From the NCBI GenBank assembly GCA_964007475.1, contig OZ023274.1:62001-126000 (forward strand): 64,000 nucleotides of DNA. The letters run 5' to 3'. Of the stretch, positions 34,920 to 46,975 are shown one piece after another. Position numbers and translations under genes: made by a program. Position 1 is the stretch's first letter. The number at the start of each line of letters is the position of its first letter. The DNA comes from Hybos culiciformis (lineage: Eukaryota > Arthropoda > Insecta > Diptera > Hybotidae). The notes beneath the pieces were generated by a model. The model saw nothing but the letters and a program-made list of their open reading frames with translations, had not been told where the DNA came from and ran no database searches.

Positions 34920-36410
34920 AGTATATTATCTATTTGCACTAACTACACTTCGATCTCTCTCTTCAGAAATTAAATTACATTTCTTTCCCTAAGATGGTGC
35001 AATATGTATTCTTGCTAATTGTCGATGGCCATTAGTTTTTTATGCTAAGAAAAATAAAAAGAATAAAAAACTAGGCGCATGAATATTTTATATCGAGTTG
35101 AATTCCTTATTCGGAACAATCTCTTTACTTTTTTTTTGTTAATATTGTAAATTTGTTTGTACAATGGATCATTTTTTTTTCTTTTATTATTATTTTTTTT
35201 TATTTTTTTTTTTATTTTCAAATGTAAATGTTATTTATCTTTCTTATTACTGTTGGAAGCCAAAGTTACTTAAGGATTTTTTTGTTTGCACTGCTTTTTT
35301 TTTACTGCTCTGCTGGTGTTGAAAAAAGAATGGTAAAACAAAAATTTTAACATTTTTATGAACTTTTCTTTCTTTAACATGTAAAATACATATTAAATGC
35401 TCTTTATACGTGTATATATAAAAAATATATTTTTTTTGCAACGAAATCACCTAAGCATGTATATAAACCTAAAGCTCTCTACAATAACGCGAAGGTGTTA
35501 TTATTTCTTAGTAAGTTTAACTATATTCAATTTTTTTTTTAATCGAATTTAAAAATGATACATAAGATATAATTTTTGATTTTAGCTTAATTTTATGGCT
35601 GCATATTAAATCAGTATTTAACATTTTCTTATAATGGTCGTTTATATTGTTGTCCATTAGAATAATGAATACTTTTCTTTTATCTTTTCACTAGAAAATA
35701 CTTGGGAAAATAAAAAATAAGCTAGAACTTTGCCAAATGAAATTTAACTTTCTGATCGAAGAATCCAAATATGTATGTTCATTGAGGCAATAATTTCTTG
35801 TTGTAATTATATCTCCTCCAACCAATACCAATATTTACTATAATAAAATTTAAAAGTTTGCTTTTCTCTCCAAAAAGTTTATGGGATAATTTAAGTTTTA
35901 CTGATTAACTAATACTGAAAAAAAACCCTTATGATGAGTGTTACAAATTGTTCAAATAACACTACAAACTGATATTGGTTAAATTTGCGTTCATAATTGA
36001 ATAAATAGCTTCCTTAAGGAAAAAAAATAAATAAAAGTCTCGGTGGCAACAGGTTTTTTTTCGTTTGTTTTTCTTGTAACTATATTTTGCCAATTTACAT
36101 GTACATAGTGTTATACTATCACGTTCTGGCAATCAAATCCAATTTATAAATTGAAGATGTGTTATTTAGATAAAATAAAAATATTAGTTTTAATTGGAAC
36201 GAATTAGTTATTTTCTAGTTATTATCAAATGTTGATCAAATTCTTTATTTATCTAATTAATTTTAAAACAATTCTTGAATATTCCGATTATTTGAAATTA
36301 TCAATTAGTTATGATAGATTTACGAAATAAATGATTATAAATAAAATTATAACTGTTCGGGGTTTGTTATTGTTGCTAATTGTTCAAGTTTGTATTAAAT
36401 TACGGCTACA
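34920..36410. other. No gene recognised
   Basis: A/T-rich, with long T runs around 35170-35225. No exon, RNA or bounded element. Confidence 0.5.
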
Positions 36411-36413
36411 TGC

Positions 36414-37436
36414 CATAACCTCGAATGTCATAACCACGAAACTTTTTTGTCATAACCGCGAAATAAAAAATTAAAGTGTCATAACCGCGAAAAATGTCTT
36501 ATTTTTTTTTTATCATAACCGCGAAAAAATAGGGCAAAAAATTGAAAAAATTTCGTTTCGCGGTTGTAACAAAATTATAACAAAGTTTAAAGTTATAACC
36601 GCGAAACACAAAAATTCGATTTTTATCATTTCGCGGTTATAACAAAAATTTTTGTTATGACAACCGCGAAACACAAAAATTAGATTTTTTTCATTTCGCG
36701 GCTATAACAAAAATCAGATTTTTTTTCATTTCGCGGATATAACAAAAATTTTTGTTGTAACCGCGAAACACAAAAATTCGATCATTTTGAAAAATGAAAG
36801 ACGATACTACAGTTCCCTTGAACCACTCAGAATGGCGATACCACAGTTTCCTTGAACCACTCAGAGGGGGTAGAGGCGGTGCCCAAACTCCCAAAACTGA
36901 AATCAGTTCTTGGGGCAAAGGCCCCGTTTCGGAGATAGGGCCCCCAAAGTTTTCATACATTTTGTTTGGGAAATTTTTTTTTTGCCCGAGTGGCCCTATT
37001 TTTTGGAAAAGGATAAAGGGGAGAACGAGAGGGGGGGTGGAGGGCGACGGTCGTGCGGTCTGTTGGTTGGTCAGTGGAATTTGCCGCGAAATGATAATAA
37101 TCGAATTTTTGTGTTTCGCTGTTATAACAAAAATTTTGTTATAACCGCGAAATGAAGAAAAAACGAATTTTTGTGTTTCGCGGTTATAACAAAAATTTTT
37201 GTTATAACCGCGAAATGATAAAAATCGAATTTTTGTGTTTGATTTTTACCATTTCGCGGTTATAACAAAAAATTTTGTTATTACCGCGAAAAACTTAATT
37301 CGCGGTTATGACAAAAATAAAATTAGTTTCGCGGTTATAACAAAAATTTTTATTACAACCGCGAAACTCATACAAATCCAGTTTCGCGGTTGTGACAAAA
37401 ATTTTCGCGGTTATGACATTCGCGGTTATGTCAGTT
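36414..37436. repeat. Foldback palindrome-array element C
   Basis: The word ATAACCGCGAAA and its complement TTTCGCGGTTAT occur more than twenty times in both orientations, often as the palindrome GGTTATAACAAAAATTTTTG. Both ends carry the word twice (left CATAACCTCGAATGTCATAA; right, read inwards, GACATAACCGCGAATGTCAT), so the ends are inverted. A GC-rich core fills 36795-37085. No transposase and no clear target duplication. Confidence 0.85.
36795..37085. other. GC-rich core of foldback element C
   Basis: Contains CCTTGAACCACTCAGAATGG twice in tandem form (36820 and 36853, second partial), GTAGAGGCGGTGCCCAAACT and AAAACTGAAATCAGTTCTTG, all shared with 40190-40395. Its right edge (GGTTGGTCAGTGG) matches, inverted, the core at 60105-60150. 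ORFs across it are not protein-like. Confidence 0.8.
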
Positions 37437-38031
37437 CACCTTAAATTACTTATAAATCAGACTAAATAGAAATATACTGGTGGGCAATTTCAGAAGAACA
37501 AATAATTTGAATAACAATTGAAATTAAATGAATATCAAATTGGCGTTCTAGCTATATGTCAAAGCTAAATGAAACAAAACGTAGCCAATTCTAGTTTTAT
37601 TCAGTATATCCTGCATTTCTTAATTGTGAAACGATAAAATGCTTTCTGTCTAGCTTGGTAAGCATTAAAATGTCATAAAATCTTGTATTTGTTATATAAA
37701 ACTTTACAAGAAATAATTAAACAAATATAGATCAAAATTTCCTTGCCAACCGTAACAAATGTAGCAAAAAGTAGCTAAAAGGAACAAGCTAAGTGGAAAA
37801 AGAACTGGAAATTAAAAACTCGGAAAAAATTTTTGTATAATAATATCCCATAGTTTCCGGAAAAATCGAAATATCCGGAAGAATATTGAAGTGTGAACAA
37901 GACTTAAGTTTGGTTACAAATTTTCCAGTACTATGACGAAAGGGTCGTTTAAGTAACAGGTGTCTCTTATTCCAACTTAGCATTTTAAGTAATTTTGACA
38001 TTTGGCAGATATTTTCTGCGACACCAAAGAC

Positions 38032-38345
38032 ATTTACCTAGTTTACATGATAGTCCAACCGTGGTTGAGTCGAAATGTGGTTGAAAAGAGGTCAAGTGTT
38101 TACATGTAGTGGAAAAGCATGTGGTTGAACTGTGATTTAATTGAGTTTGAAAACAACAACAAAAAAGAAACAAAACAAACAGTTGTTGCTTATTTTTAAC
38201 TGGGTTAACCGTTTACATGGATAGAGTTAACTTAACCTATCGAATTTCTTGGGTTGAGTCAGGTTAACCGAGGTTAACTCTACCACCGTTTACATGTAGT
38301 TGAACGGTAGTTGAACTCGGTTTCAACTCTCCATGTAAATTAAGT
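38032..38345. mobile_element. Possible MITE with GTTTACATG ends
   Basis: Left TAGTTTACATG and right CATGTAAATTA face inward. Inside, GTTTACATGTAGT, GTGGTTGAA, GGTTAAC and GTTGAAC recur in both orientations. No clean target duplication. Confidence 0.5.
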
Positions 38346-38582
38346 AATTCTAAAACATCTCTCAAACCCCTTGCAGCAAAAAATATATTGCAAAGACAAT
38401 TTAAAGAAACTAAATAAAATTAGTCTTGGTAGACGCGAGCCGATTATTTTTTCTAATACAAGCATATTTATTTTTAAAACGAATATAGCAAATATAAATT
38501 TTTTGGAGCTAAGAAGTAAGAAATTAAAGATTTTTTTTTCCTCAACTAACTCCCTGCGTTTTAACCCAATAGTTTCTTCTCG

Positions 38583-38625
38583 GCCGTCATGGTGTAGTGA
38601 TATTGCGGACTGGAATTTGTGTCGA
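38583..38625 (+). mobile_element. Deleted copy of the tRNA-derived SINE
   Basis: GCCGTCATGGTGTAGTGATA is followed directly by CGGACTGGAATTTGTGT; the B-box part present at 13141-13215 is missing. The match on both sides of the gap identifies it. Confidence 0.7.
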
Positions 38626-38629
38626 TTAA

Positions 38630-40005
38630 TTAATTTGCATTACGATTTTTTTTTTATAAATATTCTACATTAAAAGTACTTATTGGTTCCGTTCAGATAA
38701 GCGAAGACGATGACTGGCTATTGCGTAATAAAATTCCAGTTTTATAAAGATAACTGTAACAATGAACTAAAAATTGGTATTATTATTTTTACAATTTATA
38801 ATAAGAAATTCCAAAATAGGAATTCAAGTTTATTTTTTGTACTAGATACTCAATTAAAAAAAAAGGAAAAAAATAAGTATTGGAAAATAAATTATCTTAC
38901 AAAGTATTTTAGTGGCTGAGTTATTTAATTTTTGAGTAATTGATATGAGATAATTTTCTGTTAAAGTTGGTGGAACAAAAAAAATATTGTTTTCCAGTTA
39001 TTTTTTTTTGTTATTTTTTTTTTTGCTCTCTGTTCATGTCTCTATAACACGTTTTTGTAATCATATTTGGCTTTGAAAATATGCAATGAAAAAATTTTCT
39101 TGCTAATATTTTTTTTCTTTTTTTTGTGCAAACAAACATTAAATAATGATAACAAATTTTGAGGTGGGCCAATTTAATAGAAAATGTTTTCTAAGTACAT
39201 ATTTTAATTCTTAATTATTCATTAGTCGGCTGGTTGGGCCTCAAATTACTGACAACTTGAAAATTTATATACTTCAAACGATTATATACCAATTATGCAC
39301 CAAAAACAGTGTGGAAATAAATTTTGTCCAGATTGTTTTTATGGTTTGAAAATTTTATATGGGAATTTATTTCACTGGTGCAAATAGTTAAGTTAGTACT
39401 ATTAAGGTAACAAACATTTCTCAGCCTTTGGCTTGAATAACAATAAACTTTAACTATTTAATTTTTGCCAATATCAAAACAATTTTTTTAGCATTGCCAA
39501 ACTTCCAATAATTTTTCTTTTTTAACAATTTCTATACAATTATTTTACAAAACAGTAGTCTTAAGCCCATCCTATTTAATATATCTTCTCTTTACTATAA
39601 TTTAATCACTTTCTGTTTCCTTATTTATATAAATTAACGAAATGCAAAAAAAACGAGAAACAATGACAAAAATATTACTATATGTTGATATCAAAATAAA
39701 AATGAAAATAATTTTTCATCCTGAAGGTACTACTTCACCCAACTATAATAGTAAAATTTATTTTTATCTATACTTGTTTACTTGTTTCAATATTAAAAAG
39801 CACATCTTGTTATGTGCTACTAGTTTTTAGAAAAAACTACATCTATGTAGTGTAGTAGTACATTTTTATATTAAATCGCGATTATATAATAATTGAATGT
39901 GCGCATTCAATACCCAATTTGAATTTTGTTTCTTGGTATTAAAAAAAACGTATATTCAAGTCCAACAGTGAAGTAGTAACAGCAAAAAAAACAAACGATA
40001 AATTT
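38630..40005. other. No gene recognised
   Basis: A/T-rich; short ORFs at 38710 and 39642 look random. Confidence 0.5.
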
Positions 40006-40009
40006 TGTA

Positions 40010-40585
40010 CCAAGCGGAAGGTTTTTGAAACGAACCTTCTTTACGGAGTTATTGAATGGGAAGTGAAATGAAAAAAAAAAGGATGTGGAAGAAATCAAAC
40101 GGAAGTAAGCAAACGGAAGTAATCAAACGGAAGAGACGCGTAAAAAAAAACATCAAAAAATTCAAAATTAACTATGTAAAACAAAACGGCGATACTGCCG
40201 TTTCCTTGAACCACTCAGAATGGGCTGAAACTTGTAGGTGGGGGGGGGGGGGTAGAGGCGGTGCCCAAACTTCCAAAACTGAAATCAGTTCTTGGGGAAA
40301 AGGCCCCGTTTCTGAAAAAGGGCCCTCCAAAGTTTTCATACACTTTTGTATGGAAAAATTATTTTTGTGCCCAATTTGCCCTATTTTTGGGTTGGTGGTA
40401 GAGGCGGTTCCTAAAATGTTAAACCCGGGACGGTTTTTGCGGGAAATCCCTCATTTCCGAGTTATGGCCCTTCAAAATTTGCATACTTTACTTCATACAT
40501 TTTTGAAACAGAACTTTGCCGAGAAATTAGTTTTTCAAAAAGCGGAAAGAGGCGGGCGTCGAGCACATTTACTTCCGCTTATTCT
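40010..40585. repeat. Foldback-type element F, partial, with core
   Basis: A left array of the word AAACGGAAGTAA (four or more copies, 40080-40135) is followed by the GC-rich core 40185-40560, which shares CCTTGAACCACTCAGAATGG, GGTGCCCAAACT and GAAATCAGTTCTTGGGG with element C. The right side has a single inverted word (ACTTCCGCTT near 40570). It includes a run of 12-13 G near 40236. The right arm seems lost or replaced by the nuclease fragment. Confidence 0.7.
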
Positions 40586-40754
40586 GGCTGGCGATTTTAA
40601 TACCAATTTTGATGAAGAAAAATCGCAACCACTTGTGCAATTTTTGTTTGAAAAATTTAATTTAACCATAAATAATAATCAAGCTACTACTAAGTATGGT
40701 ACAAAAATTGACAATTACTTTATTCTTAATCAATCTGTCTCTGAAACATTATAA
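40575..40754 (+). pseudogene. Endonuclease/exonuclease/phosphatase (EEP) domain fragment
   Basis: In the frame that ends at the TAA 40752-40754, the last 58 residues read LILAGDFNTNF, then an FLFEKFNL helix-like part, TTKYGTKIDNYF and a stop. GDFN is the EEP catalytic motif (Asp and Asn), and the later K-ID-YF matches the region where this family has a conserved Asp before its final strand. Only the C-terminal third of a typical 220-residue domain is present; the first Asn/Glu motifs and the final His are missing. Such domains occur in LINEs, in Helitrons and in Pif1-type helicase elements; the TT-x-G-x-x-ID spacing reminds me most of the latter. Upstream codons of the same ORF are translated repeat core, not protein. 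Confidence 0.6.
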
Positions 40755-40759
40755 ATTTG

Positions 40760-42179
40760 TTTGTTCGGAAAATATTTGTTTTGAACTAAAGATACAAATT
40801 TTAACATAATAAATTTTTTTCGGAAAAGAGAATTCTAGCAACTTAAAAAAAATTTTAAACATTCATATTCGGTCAATTTAATTAGAACTTTTTAATAAAT
40901 TCTTATTTAACTATATTTACAAAATTTAATTGATAAATTCGATATTTTTTGATTTCTCATTAATTTATTGACAATTTATTTACTTAATTGGATTAATATT
41001 ATTCTGTTGCGTGAATTCAATTTAAAAAATGGAAGGCCAAAAACCAAACTTTTTGATATTGAAAATACAATGGGATGCTATCTAGTTATTAATATTATAT
41101 TACATACTTTGGACTTGTGTTAAAAAAAATGTAGCTATAAATTTGTAGTTAAAAATTTTTGTTCCCAAAATTAAATTCTCTCGAAAAGTAACCTAGAAAA
41201 CCATATAAGAAAACTATTAATTTCTTATGTATTTAACTGAAAATCTAGAAACTTTATTTTGCGATAGTGACGATAATAATAATTCATTTCAATCTTTGTG
41301 AAGAAGTTCTACCTGATTAGTAAAATTTTTATGAAATTTGAGGAAAAATAACCTACAATGTGATTTTATTTCAGTGTACATGAAGTACCATTAACCCAAA
41401 ATACACTTCTTCAGACGAAAAAGTCATTTTCCTACAAAGGGTTAAAAAATGTATTCTTATTATGTTTTCTTTGAATACCTTAATAATTTAAGAATATTAA
41501 ATTAAAGAAACTTACAATATTTTTCGTTTTTTATTGATTAGGACGAAACATATTTTAATATAAGATAAATCTAGAATTAAAATGTCTGTTTTTGTTATAA
41601 TGTATTAGCAATAAGTGAAACTTTTCTAACTACCCCCTGAACAATTGGAAAAAAACATTGTCAAAAACATACGAGTTTTATGTATTTATTCAGAATTTTT
41701 TTGTATGAAAATGAAGTTTTATTAGAACTTTAGAAGTAATTTACATAATGTTGTACATATAAAATTGTTTATCCTAAATGGATTTACTTGTCTCAATATA
41801 CACAATTATTATCCATTTTATTAATAATAATTTAAATCAAGAAAGATAAAATATAATTGGCACCGGGACGACATTCCTCATCCGAAAATTCAAATGGACA
41901 AAATTCGTCTTTTTTGAATTTTCACTATTTTTTTAAAATTCACTATGACACTATGACCAAAATTCACCAACCCAATATAATTATATTTTGTTTTCCATAT
42001 TTTGTTTTCCATGAATTATTTTTTTTAAATCTTAAAAGTCAATTTTACTAAAATATTTTGAATACATATTTTTTAACTACTTATTTATCTGCACGTGCAA
42101 ATTTTTTTGTTAACATACATAATGTACAAGTACATGTTTAAACAATACAACTTAAATATTATTTTACTGTTCCTGTATA
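40760..42179. other. No gene recognised
   Basis: A/T-rich; no exon or bounded element. Confidence 0.5.
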
Positions 42180-42439
42180 CATAAGACCAGGCCCGGCTCG
42201 TGTTTTTTTTTGTGTGTGCGAGGAATTATTGGCGCCTTTGAAAAAGTTTTCAATTAGATACTAAAAGGCTATATAAGTTAAAAATTATAGGTAAATTAAT
42301 TTATGAAAAATAATAAAAGAACTTAGAAGAATTTTGATTCAACCTTTTATTTCTTTATAAAATAATCCAAGTTCTTAGCAAAACAAAAACAAAAAATATT
42401 GCTAACCATAACAAAAAATATTGCTGTTGAACTTGTTTT

Positions 42440-43000
42440 ATACTCTACCACTTTTGCTCGCCTTGCTTTGATTTTAGCGAAATCTTTCCGCAACATGTCA
42501 AAGTTAATATATTTAGAAATTTCACTATTGCCATTCTATTTTTTTTTGTCCGATAGTTGATCTCAAGTAATTTTTGAACAGTTTTAATTTTGGAAAAGTT
42601 CTCTCACCTTTAGCAACTGAAACGGGTAAAGATTGTAATACCATAAAGTAAGCATAAATAAGAAAAATTCATTCCATACAAAAAATTCAAATTAAAAAAA
42701 TTAAACAAAAAATGTCGGTCTATATGAAATCACTATCCCGATTGTCGGTAATGGGATAGCGATTTCATATTTTTTGATTTAAATTTTTTGTTTAATTTTT
42801 TAAAATTTGAATTTTTTGTATGGAATGAATTTATCATATTTATACTTCCTTTATGGTAAAACCATTAATGCAATCAGTGCATTTGGAAAGAGTTCTTCAA
42901 CATTATTGTTATAAATCCAGTTCAAAATGTTTTCTAGATTAATATCATTTTCAGTTTTGCGAGACAACAATTACAGATAATTTTGTAATTCGTTTGCTTC
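42440..43000 (-). pseudogene. hAT transposase C-terminus, split and frameshifted
   Basis: Minus strand from about 43000: NWIYNNNVEELFPNALIALM, then the foldback insertion, then QSLPVSVAKGERTFPKLK and FKNYLRSTIGQ, then after a frameshift ISKYINFDMLRKDFAKIKAR. This is the hAT dimerisation domain in the ZMYM-like branch (family usual SVASAERSFSKLKLIKNYLR). The N-terminal catalytic part is missing. The insertion falls exactly between LM and LQSLPV, so the target was coding when hit or already a relic. Confidence 0.85.
42643..42855. mobile_element. Foldback MITE nested in the hAT relic
   Basis: Ends CATAAAGTAAGCATAAATA and, complemented, CATAAAGGAAGTATAAATA: the same terminal repeat as the element at 18370-18686. 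The internal arms differ entirely (here CATTCCATACAAAAAATTCA, GATTTCATAT and a GATAGTGATTTC-type centre). Flanks GTAATACC / GTAAAACC look like an aged 8-bp duplication. Confidence 0.85.
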
Positions 43001-43154
43001 AAAAATTATTTGTATATGTAAATAAAAAAAATCGTATATGTATATTTAAAAAAAATAATTTTTGTTAAAATTTAAATTTCATATTAGCTTGTAGGTGCTT
43101 TTTCATTACTGTGGCACCTGTGTGCACACGCTACGAGCCGGGCCTGCATAAGAC

Positions 43155-44026
43155 ATAAAAATATTTATGCTTTTCACAATTCTATCACATAAAAATTAAA
43201 CCTTTAACTTACACTCAAATACCTCTGACTTTGTGATTTTGACTTTTTTTTGTGTAGGAGTCATTGAACCTACCAATAATAATGATGTACAACACATATT
43301 ATGATCTTAAAGCATAATCTGTCAATTTTTGTTACATTTGAATAACAATATAATAAAATGAGAAAAAAAAAATTTGAACATAAAAAATATACTTACGTAC
43401 ATATTTAAATTTTTATACGCATGAACAACAAAAAGTAGGTACATTAGCATGTTTGGAAAAAAAAATTGTACATTAATACCAATTTTATTCTAATTTTATG
43501 ATTGGAGAATTGTGGAATTGATTTGACACCTTAAAAAAACTATTAATGGGATCTTTTTTCGTTTTTCTTTAACAAACAAAAATTGAAATATAAAACGATA
43601 TTTTTTACGTATGTATAAAAATATTTACTTCCCAACTCTAACTAATTGGAATATTAGATGGAATATAGCAATTCTAGAATATCTTAATAAATAAGGCCAA
43701 TGACATATAAATACCCAATTTAATTTTAAAACTACGCCAATTTCATTATTAGTCTGCACGTGTGAACACATAATTATCTACCTTTTTTTTTCTTAAAGAA
43801 ATAGTTCTTAATGTATTTTTATGTTGCAAAAAAGAAAAAAAAAATAATAATAAACATATACATACATAACGTTGTTGCATACGTGCTGTGAAAACTATTT
43901 GCGCATATTAATTTTCTAAAAATTAGCCTTTACACTTTCATTTAAAATAGATGAAGAGAAAAAAATTTATTAAAATATTTGTGTAGTATTACTATCTTAA
44001 ATTTGTTGTAATATTTATTACCAGAG
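43155..44026. other. No gene recognised
   Basis: A/T-rich, no exon or bounded element. Confidence 0.5.
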
Positions 44027-44028
44027 TA

Positions 44029-44952
44029 GGGTAAGAGTGGTAGCCTTCGACACCTTAACGGACTTTGATAAAAATAGTATAATTTTCAACAGATTTTTAT
44101 AATGAATTTAAGTTTAAATCATATTTTGGGATTTAACCTTTCAAATTAAATGATTTCTTCTTCTAAATTACAGACAGATTTTAAATAATTTGTATTTAAA
44201 AAAAACACCTATGAGTGGGACATATCCGACATATCCGAGGATGCTTCGACTATTTTGGGATTTAACCTTTCAAATTAAATGATTTCTTCTTCTAAATTAC
44301 AGACAGATTTTAAATAATTTGTATTTAAAAAAAACACCTATGAGTGGGACATATCCGACATATCCGAGGATGCTTCGACTATTGAAGGAATGCTTCAAAA
44401 GTTGTACGAATTTTTTTGCTTTAAAAAAAAATTGATTTCTTTTTATAATAATTCAAAAAAATAACATTTGATAAAATAATATTAATTAATCAACAAAAAT
44501 TAAATAAATCACATTCTCGGATTTTAGTAAACAAATAAAAATATTAATAGTCGAAGCATACCTTGTACCGATTGACAAGGTATCCCACTTTTTGTTTATT
44601 TTTTTTTTTTTATCATAATACTCGTAAAAATGAAAAAATTATTAAATTATTTATTAGAAATATTTTTAATAATATTTTTTCTGTAATAAAAAAATCATTA
44701 TTAAAAATAAAACTTATAAATATAAAAAAAAAAAAAAAATACTTCCTTTAAAAAATTACATCGAAAATTAAAAAATCTTGTTTTTGTGTTTGACATCTCC
44801 ACACATGTTCCCTGATTTAATGTTTTAGTGAATCAATTTTAAATTAAAAGCCGCTACATAAAACATTTACGACGAGCTTTTATATCATTGATTTCGATCA
44901 AAATTTGACAAAGCCAAATCATCCCGAGGGTTAGATGATACCACTCTTACCC
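44029..44952. mobile_element. TA-flanked TIR element with internal duplication
   Basis: Ends GGGTAAGAGTGGTA / TACCACTCTTACCC with TA on each side (44027-44028, 44953-44954), as in Tc1/mariner-type elements. 924 bases, no transposase. It includes a 129-base exact tandem duplication. Confidence 0.8.
44122..44379 (+). repeat. 129-base tandem duplication
   Basis: Two head-to-tail copies (44122-44250, 44251-44379), each running from TATTTTGGGATTTAACC to GATGCTTCGAC, that appear identical. A recent event or an assembly artefact. Confidence 0.9.
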
Positions 44953-44959
44953 TACATTA

Positions 44960-45955
44960 AATTATTTTTATTTTAGAAATTTTATATATATAGATGTCGT
45001 CGCTACGATGTTGAGTTTTGAAATGTAGTTATTTATATTTAAATTTCCATTTGCAACAATTTGAGTTAATAAAAAATCCAACTTTAATTTTCCCTATTTA
45101 AGGGAATAGAAAGATAGAATATTTTCCGAGATAATTACATTTATACCAAAGTCAATTTCGGTCAAGTGATTATAATATAAATATTACCTCAAACGTGACA
45201 ACCTGCTGCAAAAATGTTATAATTTTTAGCTGAGAGGTGTTGTATTGCTGAGCCTAGAATTATCAATTCATCAATGTGATGGGTTACGTTTTTTTAATAA
45301 AACATATATGTCTTTTTAAAAAATTCTATATATTTCGGCTTAGTTCCAAGCCATCTTCAGGAAATACATTAATTTTAATATCATAAATCTACAACAAGTA
45401 AAGTTAAATTTAGGATAATATTTAACATAAAAATTTACATGTTAATATTTTACAATTTCTTACCACAATAAATATGTGAAATAACGAAACATCAGGAACA
45501 TTTAATAAGTTACGTATATAGTTTCTCTATTGAGAAACATACTCAAAAAAACATTTAAATTTATTATAAAAATTAATAATTAATTTTATCATATTTTACT
45601 TCAAAAATGAATTTTTTTAATAAATATTAATGGATTTAAAATTTTTTTTTATTTGATTATTTTAAAGTTATAATAGTAAAATTATATAATAAAATATTAA
45701 TAAAATTTTAAGACTCCATCAAACCACCTTAAAAACAGGTGATTTTGCTAATTAATTACACTTTTTCTCGAAGTAAATCTTTCTTAAAATAAAATTAATA
45801 TTTTAATTTAATGTTTTCCTTTGCAAGGTATTGGATATTTCTAATATTACCAAAGTTTTTCTGCAAGATACGCTGACTTTTAAGAATAATTAATGAAATT
45901 TGTACGTTTAAATGAAAAAAAAAACGATTTCGAAGAAATTTGGAAATTTCTATAT
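44960..45955. other. No gene recognised
   Basis: A/T-rich; AAGCCATCTTCAGGAAATAC at 45347 and TTTCTGCAAGATACGCTGAC near 45858 are slightly GC-richer scraps of unknown origin. Confidence 0.45.
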
Positions 45956-45958
45956 CTT

Positions 45959-46541
45959 TCTTCTAATAAATAAAAAATAAAATTCTCTGTTTCTCTGTTC
46001 TCGTTTCTCTGTCCTCAATCACGCCTAAACCGCTGGATCGATTTGGTTATAATTTTGAACTTAAGTAGCATTGGGATTCGGTGGGGGGGGGGGGTACCTT
46101 AAAAGCCGGTTTTGTAATTTAGGTGTATTCCGATAAAATGTTGTAGCGTTGGACTCGAAAAGCCTTTGATAAAAACTGGATGTTGAACGACTCCCAACCG
46201 TTGTTCCAGGGCTAAATTTGGGGGCTATACAACAAATTTCGAAATTTTTAAATTTTGAAAATAAGGAGCTTAGAGACCCGAGATGGTTATAGGGTACTAG
46301 AAATTTTGATCCGAGGTCACGATGGCAGGCTACTTTAGCAGCCGGTTTTGAAATTTAGTTATATTCCGATAAAATATTGGACCCGAATCGACTATTTAGA
46401 AGACTGGATTTTTTAAGGCACCCATCTCAGGTTTTGGGCTTCCGAGGAAGGGGCTATAAATAAAAATATGTGTGATTTTTTTAGTGCCCACAATCTGGAT
46501 TAAAGTGTGGATTAATGTGGATTAAAGTGAATTTCGACTAG
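45959..46541 (+). mobile_element. Helitron-like element, non-autonomous
   Basis: Contains CTAAACCGCTGGATCGATTT, a phrase I recall from common arthropod repeats, and a run of 12-13 G near 46082. It ends ATTTCGACTAG before T, the same end as at 10577. The 5' end is approximate. No Rep/helicase coding. Confidence 0.55.
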
Positions 46542-46975
46542 TAGATAATAAAAATAAATATATGCTACTCCTTTTATATTTTATTTCTATTTAAAGTTTC
46601 CTTTGTGTATCTGAAATAAATTACCATTTAGAAAGCATTTGGTAATTTCTGTCATGAAATGTTTTACTTTGTGTAATTTAAAATTTTCATATATTAACGA
46701 TTATAGCTAACACAGTAAGGTAATTTTTGGAGGAATGTTCCGGAAACCTATTCACAGCTAATTTTATCTGAAAGTAAAAAATCAACTGCAAAAAATATAA
46801 AAAAAAACAAAAAACAATGTTTGACCTTTCGTATCGTAAAAAAATATTCAGATAGGTAATGAAACGTAATGAAAAAGAAATAAAAAAATAATTTTGTGAA
46901 GAATTTTCAGATAGCAAAAAAAAAAAAAATTAAATTTTCTTAATTATTTGAAAAAAATTTAAAAAAATTCTTTTA

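Larger units (their letters stand above)
42188..43146 (-). mobile_element. hAT transposon relic with 8-bp duplication CATAAGAC
   Basis: Ends CAGGCCCGGCTCG and CGAGCCGGGCCTG are perfect inverted repeats of 13 bases. CATAAGAC flanks both sides (42180-42187, 43147-43154). These are textbook hAT features. The interior holds a decayed transposase C-terminus on the minus strand, split by a foldback at 42643-42855. Confidence 0.93.

Noticed and set aside
36794..37155. Overlapping ORFs of 80-116 codons on both strands
   Set aside because: They cross the core and palindrome words of element C; no domain, and homologous core at 40 kb is not open in the same frame.
36414..37436. CRISPR array
   Set aside because: Repeats occur in both orientations with irregular spacing and no unique spacers; the context is eukaryotic.
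40056..40574. N-terminal two thirds of the 232-codon ORF upstream of the nuclease fragment
   Set aside because: It translates a word array and GC-rich core that are shared with non-coding locus C in other frames.
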